Assembly: GCF_000968685.2 (NCBI RefSeq)
Contig: NZ_LAKD02000017.1
Coordinates: 1-32,005 of the forward strand
Direction: 5' to 3'
Length of the DNA stretch: 32,005 bases
Source: Streptomyces antioxidans
GTDB lineage: Bacteria; Actinomycetota; Actinomycetes; Streptomycetales; Streptomycetaceae
Shown here: positions 27,401 through 32,005 of the stretch, in pieces
Layout of the letters: each line of letters opens with the position of its first letter
Position numbering within the stretch: position 1 is the stretch's first letter
The notes under the pieces: model-generated
The model's database searches: none
What the model was told of the DNA's origin: nothing
The model's input: the letters and a program-made list of their open reading frames with translations, nothing else
Made by a program: the position numbers and the translations under genes

Positions 27401-30400
27401 AGCAGGCCGGATGCGATCTGGTGGAGGAGCTGACCCTGGAGGCCCCGCTGATCCTGCCCGAACGGGGCGGGGTCCAGCTCCAGATCGCCGTGGGCGCCCA
27501 GGACGACACCGGCCGCCGCACCCTCGCCCTCCACTCCCGCCCTGATGAGGCCGGAGACGACGAGCCATGGCTGAGGCACGCCGCGGGCACCTTGGCGGCG
27601 GGCGCGGCGGAGGGCGCGTTCGACCTGTCCGCCTGGCCGCCCGCAGGGGCGGAGCGCATCGACACCGACGGCCTGTACGAGGGCCTGGCCGAGGCGGGCT
27701 TCGGCTACGGCCCGGTCTTCCAGGGCCTGCGCGCCGCCTGGCGCGGCGACGGCGAGGTCTACGCGGAGGTCGCCCTCCCCGAGGACGCCGAACCCGGCGC
27801 CGCCCTCTTCGGCCTCCACCCGGCCCTGCTGGACGCCGTCCTGCACACCATCGGCCTCAGCGACCTGACCGAGAACCCGGGCCAGGGCGGACTACCCTTC
27901 TCCTGGACCGGCGTCCGGGTCCACTCGGTGGGCGCCGACGCCGTACGCGTCCGCCTGTCGTCAGCCGGAAACGGCACGGTGTCCCTCCAGCTCGCGGACG
28001 TCACGGGCACTCCGGTGGCCACGGTGGACCGCCTGGCGCTGCGCACGGTATCTCCGGACCAGCTGGGCGCCTCCCGCCCCGGCGGCGCGTCCGACGCCCT
28101 GTTCCGGGTGGACTGGGCCCAGGTCCCGACGCCGTCCGAGCCGGTGTCCACGGCCCGCTGGGCGGCCCTGGGCACGGACACACTGGGCCTGACCACATAC
28201 GCGGACCTGGCGGCGCTGGCCGAGGCCGTCGATTCCGGAACGGCGCTGCCGGAGTACGTAGTGGTGACGTCTCCAGCCCTTCGGACGCCCGAGGACGGGG
28301 ATCCGGTCGCGGAGCCTTCGGTCGATGTGGCATCTCCAGCCCGTCCGGCGCTTGAGGACCGGAGTCCAGGGGCGGAGCCTTCGGTCGATGCGGCACTTCA
28401 AGCCCGTCCGGCGTTTGAGGACCGGGGCCTTGGGGCGGAGCCCCAAGTTTCGGGAAGGGGCGGGCTAGGGGAAGACCCCCCGCAAGCCGCACACGACGCC
28501 ACCACCCAAGCCCTCGCCCTCCTCCAAACCTGGCTGGCCGACAACCGCTTCGCGGACTCGTGCCTGGTGGTCGTCACCTCCACGGCCGACCCGGCCCACG
28601 CCGCCGTCCGCGGCCTGGCCCGCTCCGCCCAGTCGGAGAACCCGGGCCGTCTGGTCCTGGTCGAAACCGACGCGGACACCTCGTTGAAGGCCCTGGCGAC
28701 GGCCGTCGCAACCGGCGAACCCCAGGTGGCCGTGCGCAACGGTGAGATCCGGGCGCCGAGGCTCGCGCGGGCAGTCGTGGCCGCCGACCAGGAGACCCCC
28801 GAGTGGAACCCCAACGGCACCGTCCTGGTCACCGGTGCGTCCGGCACCCTGGGCGCGCTCTTCGCGCGCCACGTGGTGGCCGAGCACGGCGTACGCCACC
28901 TGCTCCTGCTCAGCCGCCGAGGCGAAACCGCCCCCGGAGCTGCCGAACTCACCACTGAACTGGCCGAGTTGGGTGCAGAAGCCCGTTGGGCGGCCTGTGA
29001 CGCGGCGGACCGGCAGGCGCTCACCGAGGCCATCGCGTCCATCCCGGCCGAGTACCCCCTCACCGCCGTGATCCACACGGCGGGCGTGCTGGACGACGGC
29101 GTGATCGGCTCCCTCACCCCCGATCGCCTGACCACCGTCCTCCGCCCGAAGGCGGACGCGGCGTGGAACCTCCACGAGCTGACCCAGGATGCGGACCTGT
29201 CCGCGTTCGTCCTGTTCAGCTCGGCCGCAGGCGTCTTCGGTGGTGCCGGACAGGGCAACTACGCCGCGGCCAATGCCTTCCTGGACGCCCTCGCCCAGCA
29301 CCGCCGCGCCAACGGCCTGCCCGCCACCTCCCTCGCCTGGGGCCTGTGGTCCGAGCCCGGAGGCATGGCCGGAGACCTGGACGAGGCGGAACTCGCCCGC
29401 CTCCAGCGCGCTGGCATCGCGCCCATCACCGCCGACCAGGGACGTGAACTCTTCGACCTGGCGCACGCCACGGACAACGCACTGCTCGTGCCGATGCCGC
29501 TCGACCTGACCGCCCTCCGGGCACAGGCAGGCGTCGGCATGCTGCCGCCACTCTTCCGCGGACTGGTCCGCGTCCCCCCGCGCCGCGCCGCCCAATCCAC
29601 CGCCGCGGCCGCGAAGGACGGCGCACTCGCCCGGCAACTGGCCGGGGCGGCGTCCGACGCCGAGGCCGAGGCCATCGTCCTCGACCTGGTCCGTACGCAG
29701 GTGGCGGCCGTGCTCGGCTACGCCGGGCCGGAAGCGGTCGAGCCCCAGCGCGCGTTCAGCGAGGTCGGCTTCGACTCGCTCACCGCCGTGGAGCTGCGCA
29801 ACCGCCTGACCGCCGTCAGCGGTGTCCGGCTCCCCGCCACCCTGATCTTCGACTACCCGACCCCCGCCGCCCTCGCCGCGTATCTGCGGGCCGAGGCCCA
29901 GGGCGGCCAGGAGGACGCGGCCGCCCCCGTGGCCGCCGCCACCGCACACGACGGCGACCCGATCGCCATCGTGGCGATGAGCTGCCGGTTCCCCGGCGGG
30001 GTGACCTCGCCCGAGGACCTGTGGAAGCTGGTGGTCGAGGACACCGACGCCATCACCGACATGCCCACCGATCGCGGCTGGGACATCGAGTCGCTGTACG
30101 ACGACGACCCCGACCAGCAGGGCACCAGCTACGCCCGCAACGGCGGATTCCTGCACGACGCCCACCACTTCGACCCCGTCTTCTTCGGGATCTCGCCGCG
30201 CGAGGCGCTGGCGATGGACCCGCAGCAGCGGCTGTTGCTGGAGACCACCTGGGAGGCGTTCGAGCGGGCCGGGATCGACCCGGCGGCGGTGCGCGGCAGC
30301 AGGACCGGTGTCTACACCGGCGTCATGTACAACGACTACGGCACTCTGCTGCACCGCGCCCCCGACGGCCTCGAGGGCTACATGGGCACCGCCAGCTCCG

Positions 30401-32005
30401 GAAGCGTCGCCTCGGGCCGGGTGTCGTACACCTTCGGGCTCGAGGGCCCGGCCGTCACCGTGGACACGGCGTGCTCATCTTCGCTGGTCACCCTGCATAT
30501 GGCGGTGCAGGCGCTGCGCAACGGCGAATGCTCGCTCGCCCTCGCGGGCGGTGTCACCGTCATGGCCACCCCCGGCACCTTCGTGGCCTTCAGCAAGCAG
30601 CGCGGCCTTGCGACCGACGGCCGCTGCAAGCCCTTCGCGGCCGGGGCCGACGGCACGGCCTGGGGCGAGGGCGTGGGCATGCTGCTGGTGGAGCGGCTGT
30701 CGGACGCGCGGAAGAACGGCCACCCGGTGCTGGCGATCGTCCGTGGCTCGGCGATCAACCAGGACGGCGCGTCCAATGGCCTCACCGCGCCCAACGGTCC
30801 GTCCCAGCAGCGCGTGATCCGCCAGGCGCTGGCCAACGCCCGGCTGTCCCCTGCCGAGGTGGACGTCGTCGAAGCACATGGCACCGGTACGACGCTGGGC
30901 GACCCGATCGAGGCTCAGGCGCTGCTCGCCACCTACGGCCAGGAGCATACCGAGGACGAACCGCTCTGGCTTGGCTCGGTGAAGTCCAACTTCGGCCACA
31001 CCCAGGCCGCCGCCGGTGTCGCCGGGATCATCAAGATGGTCAAGGCCATCGAGCACGGTGTGCTGCCCAGGACCCTGCATGTGGACGAGCCGTCCCCGCA
31101 CGTGGACTGGTCGGCGGGCGCGGTGTCACTGCTCACCGAGCGGGCCGAGTGGCCGGAGACCGGCCGTCCGCGCCGGGCCGCGGTGTCCTCGTTCGGCATC
31201 AGCGGCACCAACGCCCACACCATCATCGAACAGGCCCCGGCGGAGAAGCCCGAGGCCGCCACCGCGCCCGAGCCCCGCGCACTGCCGTGGATGCTCTCCG
31301 GCAGGAGCGAGACGGCGCTGAGCGCCCAGGCCGAGCGGCTGCTGGCCCACCTCGACGCCCATCCGTCCCTGCGCCCGGCCGACGTCGGCTACTCCCTGGC
31401 CACCACCCGCGCCGTCCACGACCAGCGCGCGGTGCTGGTCGGCGCGGACCGCGAGGACGTCACCCGCGCCCTGACGGCACTCGCCCGCGGTGAGGCGGCG
31501 GCCCAGCTGGTGCAGGGCACCGGGACGGCGGGCAAGACGGCGTTCGTGTTCCCGGGGCAGGGGTCGCAGTGGGCCGGGATGGCGGTGGGGCTGATGGACG
31601 CCTCGCCCGTCTTCGCCGCGCGGATCGAGGAGTGTGCGGCGGCGCTGGCGGAGTTCACCGACTGGTCGTTGGTGGAGGTGTTGCGCGGTGCGGAGGGCGC
31701 GCCGTCGTTGGAGCGGGTGGATGTGGTCCAGCCGGTGCTGTGGGCGGTGATGGTGTCGCTGGCGGAGCTGTGGCGCTCGCTGGGTGTCGTGCCCGCCGCG
31801 GTGATCGGTCACTCGCAGGGTGAGATCGCCGCCGCGTGTGTGGCGGGGATCCTGTCGCTGAAGGATGCCGCCCGTGTGGTGGCGTTGCGCAGTCAGGCCA
31901 TCGGCCGGGTGCTCGCGGGCAAGGGTGGCATGGTGTCGGTGGCGCTCCCGGTGGCGGAGGTGCGCGAACGCATCACACCGTGGGGCGAGGGGCGGATCTC
32001 CATCG
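24382..32005 (+). CDS. Modular type I polyketide synthase, 5' part (KS-AT-DH-KR-ACP / KS-AT...)
   Basis: The frame opens at ATG 24382 and stays open to the window end, giving 2541 complete codons. Domain order by approximate residue: docking coiled coil (1-32); KS1 34-459 (Cys205, His340, His380); AT1 587-923 (GHSIG Ser680, HAFH 777-780, malonyl-type); DH1 949-1233 (His985, Asp1151); KR1 1239-1713 (LDD 1570-1572, Tyr1627); ACP1 1767-1837 (Ser1799); KS2 1859-2285 (Cys2031, His2166); AT2 from 2387 (GHSQG Ser2478, methylmalonyl-like), cut by the window end. It should take the chain from protein B, add one malonate unit reduced to an alkene, then a methylmalonate-type unit. Oddities are a tandem-repeat KS-AT linker and palindromic repeat units inserted in KR1. 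The gene continues beyond the window. Confidence 0.96.
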   Translation, partial: MNEEKLRYFLKRVTADLHETRRRLQEVESEDQEPIAIVGMSCRYPGGVSSPEDLWRLVSEGGDGISEFPTDRGWDIGRLFDDDPDGAGTSYVREGGFLHDANYFDPAFFGINPREALAMDPQQRLLLETTWEVFERAGIDATSVRGTRTGVFAGVMYHDYASRLRAVPPGVEGYLGTGGSSSIASGRVAYTFGLEGPALTVDTACSSSLVTLHLAMQALRNGECSLALAGGVTVMATPGTFTEFSRQRGLSFDGRCKSFAASADGTGWSEGAGMLLVERLSDARRHGHNVLAVVRGSAINQDGASNGLTAPNGPSQQRVIRQALASARLTADQIDVVEAHGTGTTLGDPIEAQALLATYGKEKPAERPLLLGSIKSNVGHTQAAAGVAGIIKMVKAIEHGYVPKSLHIDEPSPHIDWSAGAVSLLTEGRPWPETGRPRRAAVSSFGISGTNAHLIIEEPPAEDPEGEEAPAEGTATPAEGTATPAEETATPAEETAAPRTLPLLPWLISAKGEHALRAQAARLHAHVAERPELDPVSLGHSLATTRAALENRAAVIAGDRATFLDRLAALASGEPAAGVVQGVETRGKLAFLFTGQGSQRLGMGRELYETYPAFAEALDAVCAALDPRLERPLKDVLFGDDAAALDRTGFTQPALFAIEVALFRLVESWGLKPDVVSGHSIGEIAAAHVAGVLSLDAAALLVAARGRLMQRLPGGGAMIAVQASEDEVAPLLTERVSIAAINGPTSVVIAGDEDAAVAIASGFEAQGRKTKRLTVSHAFHSPLMDPMLEPFRKVAESLTYQAPKIPVVSHLSGGIAPATEIATADFWVRHVREAVRFLDGMRAMEAQGVTSYLELGPDGVLSALGQECLAGESEQVAFVPVLRSGRPEAETLTTALATLHTRGTAPDWAAYYAGTGAGRVELPTYAFQREHYWLDAGTAYGDVSSVGLGTADHPLLGAAVSLADAEGFLFTGRLALDTHPWLADHAVMGAVLLPGTAFVELAVRAGEQAGCDLVEELTLEAPLILPERGGVQLQIAVGAQDDTGRRTLALHSRPDEAGDDEPWLRHAAGTLAAGAAEGAFDLSAWPPAGAERIDTDGLYEGLAEAGFGYGPVFQGLRAAWRGDGEVYAEVALPEDAEPGAALFGLHPALLDAVLHTIGLSDLTENPGQGGLPFSWTGVRVHSVGADAVRVRLSSAGNGTVSLQLADVTGTPVATVDRLALRTVSPDQLGASRPGGASDALFRVDWAQVPTPSEPVSTARWAALGTDTLGLTTYADLAALAEAVDSGTALPEYVVVTSPALRTPEDGDPVAEPSVDVASPARPALEDRSPGAEPSVDAALQARPAFEDRGLGAEPQVSGRGGLGEDPPQAAHDATTQALALLQTWLADNRFADSCLVVVTSTADPAHAAVRGLARSAQSENPGRLVLVETDADTSLKALATAVATGEPQVAVRNGEIRAPRLARAVVAADQETPEWNPNGTVLVTGASGTLGALFARHVVAEHGVRHLLLLSRRGETAPGAAELTTELAELGAEARWAACDAADRQALTEAIASIPAEYPLTAVIHTAGVLDDGVIGSLTPDRLTTVLRPKADAAWNLHELTQDADLSAFVLFSSAAGVFGGAGQGNYAAANAFLDALAQHRRANGLPATSLAWGLWSEPGGMAGDLDEAELARLQRAGIAPITADQGRELFDLAHATDNALLVPMPLDLTALRAQAGVGMLPPLFRGLVRVPPRRAAQSTAAAAKDGALARQLAGAASDAEAEAIVLDLVRTQVAAVLGYAGPEAVEPQRAFSEVGFDSLTAVELRNRLTAVSGVRLPATLIFDYPTPAALAAYLRAEAQGGQEDAAAPVAAATAHDGDPIAIVAMSCRFPGGVTSPEDLWKLVVEDTDAITDMPTDRGWDIESLYDDDPDQQGTSYARNGGFLHDAHHFDPVFFGISPREALAMDPQQRLLLETTWEAFERAGIDPAAVRGSRTGVYTGVMYNDYGTLLHRAPDGLEGYMGTASSGSVASGRVSYTFGLEGPAVTVDTACSSSLVTLHMAVQALRNGECSLALAGGVTVMATPGTFVAFSKQRGLATDGRCKPFAAGADGTAWGEGVGMLLVERLSDARKNGHPVLAIVRGSAINQDGASNGLTAPNGPSQQRVIRQALANARLSPAEVDVVEAHGTGTTLGDPIEAQALLATYGQEHTEDEPLWLGSVKSNFGHTQAAAGVAGIIKMVKAIEHGVLPRTLHVDEPSPHVDWSAGAVSLLTERAEWPETGRPRRAAVSSFGISGTNAHTIIEQAPAEKPEAATAPEPRALPWMLSGRSETALSAQAERLLAHLDAHPSLRPADVGYSLATTRAVHDQRAVLVGADREDVTRALTALARGEAAAQLVQGTGTAGKTAFVFPGQGSQWAGMAVGLMDASPVFAARIEECAAALAEFTDWSLVEVLRGAEGAPSLERVDVVQPVLWAVMVSLAELWRSLGVVPAAVIGHSQGEIAAACVAGILSLKDAARVVALRSQAIGRVLAGKGGMVSVALPVAEVRERITPWGEGRISI
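25789..25872 (+). repeat. 21-nt tandem repeat in the KS-AT linker of module C1
   Basis: Four consecutive 21-nt units encode [21 protein letters not shown] and PAEETAA. The period is 7 codons, so copy changes stay in frame. The tract lies just after the KS C-terminal block NAHLIIEEP and before LPWLISAKG, a Pro/Ala/Glu-rich flexible linker lengthened relative to the other modules here. Confidence 0.9.
27619..27729 (+). repeat. DH segment of C1 identical to B3 (21684-21794)
   Basis: I read 111 consecutive identical bases at an offset of 5935 nt, from the [10 protein letters not shown] segment to YGPVFQGL of the DH. Sequence on both sides shows scattered mismatches. Confidence 0.85.
28261..28490 (+). 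repeat. In-frame palindromic repeat insertion in KR linker of module C1
   Basis: Three units begin with the AGCCC core at 28275, 28338 and 28401, spaced exactly 63 nt (21 codons). Units 1 and 2 end in a shared tail, TTCGGTCGATG(T/C)GGCA. Unit 3 ends in an intact hairpin and the G-rich tail to 28474. The peptide shows the repeat ([19 protein letters not shown] and [19 protein letters not shown]). It sits between EYVVV and [13 protein letters not shown], the same place and reading frame as the insertion in module B3. The last 74 nt (28401-28474) align without gaps to 22484-22557 with four mismatches. Confidence 0.87.
28429..28447. repeat. Perfect hairpin inside the C1 KR insertion
   Basis: CTTGGGGC (28429-28436) pairs perfectly with GCCCCAAG (28440-28447) around a GGA loop. 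Compared with the gene B hairpin, the second pair is T-A instead of C-G, changed on both arms. Confidence 0.85.
28816..29351 (+). repeat. KR catalytic half of C1, near-identical to that of B3 (22950-23485)
   Basis: This is the partner of the B3 block: four mismatches in 536 bp by my comparison. It encodes the nucleotide-binding motif, LDD and the catalytic Ser and Tyr of the KR. Confidence 0.9.
29953..32005 (+). other. PKS module C2 (partial): KS, start of AT (methylmalonyl-like)
   Basis: The KS has Cys2031 (base 30472) in DTACSSS and His2166 (base 30877), so it is an active-type elongating KS. The AT begins near 31540 ([14 protein letters not shown]) and shows GHSQG with Ser2478 (base 31813), as in the methylmalonyl AT of gene A. 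The confirming YASH/HAFH motif and all later domains lie beyond the window, so the extender call is provisional and the reductive domains are unknown. Confidence 0.85.

Larger units (their letters stand above)
24478..29895 (+). other. PKS module C1: KS-AT(malonyl)-DH-KR-ACP with repeat insertion in KR
   Basis: KS Cys205 (base 24994) is in DTACSSS. The AT has GHSIG (Ser680, base 26419) and HAFH (base 26710), predicting malonyl-CoA. The DH has [10 protein letters not shown] from His985 (base 27334) and Asp1151 in [10 protein letters not shown]. The structural half of the KR carries about 59 extra residues of repeat origin. The catalytic half has [12 protein letters not shown] at 1570-1572 (base 29089), Ser1614 and Tyr1627 (base 29260). 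No ER is present. ACP Ser1799 is at base 29776. Expected product: an alkene, conjugated with that from module B3. Confidence 0.92.

Noticed and set aside
28275..28474. CRISPR array
   Set aside because: The 63-nt periodic units have no unique spacers, are in frame with a PKS gene and lack cas genes nearby.
28090..28815. Enoylreductase in module C1 or B3
   Set aside because: No GVNFRDV or HAAAGGVG blocks are present. The extra length between DH and the KR catalytic half is explained by the KR structural half plus the repeat insertion.

Overview
The window lies entirely inside a modular type I polyketide synthase (PKS) gene cluster. The DNA is very GC-rich with G/C-biased third codon positions, and the megasynthase genes run collinearly on the + strand. 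This points to an actinomycete, most likely Streptomyces. I cannot name the species or the final product from sequence alone.

Layout: three consecutive co-directional genes. (A) 1-6906 is the 3' part of a PKS gene. It holds the tail of one module (KR-ACP) and a complete KS-AT-KR-ACP module whose AT has methylmalonyl-CoA signatures, then a C-terminal docking domain. (B) 6963-24293 is a complete gene of 5776 aa with three modules: KS-AT-DH-KR-ACP, KS-AT-DH-ER-KR-ACP and KS-AT-DH-KR-ACP. All three ATs have malonyl-CoA signatures. (C) 24382-32005 runs off the window. It holds one KS-AT(malonyl)-DH-KR-ACP module, then a KS and the start of an AT with a methylmalonyl-type GHSQG motif. The spacers are 56 bp and 88 bp, so the genes look like one operon. 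Docking helices at the A/B and B/C ends support the order A, B, C. No loading module, thioesterase, tailoring enzyme or regulator is present.

If the modules act collinearly, the stretch built is: a hydroxyl; a hydroxyl with an alpha-methyl; an alkene (less certain, see below); a fully reduced CH2-CH2; two successive alkenes giving a conjugated diene; then a methyl-bearing unit. All KRs carry the LDD motif of B-type ketoreductases.

The most unusual signal is a set of short palindromic repeats embedded in frame in the coding sequence. They sit at the same place, the linker in the structural half of the KR domain, in the last module of B (about 22346-22585) and the first module of C (about 28261-28490). 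They resemble dispersed intergenic Streptomyces repeats, keep a perfect 8-bp hairpin with a compensatory base-pair change between the two copies, and encode a shared peptide tail. The catalytic half of the KR in the same two modules is almost identical at DNA level (4 mismatches in about 536 bp by my hand comparison), which suggests recent gene conversion. In module B1, both DH and KR have substitutions at motif positions, so its reductive outcome is doubtful.
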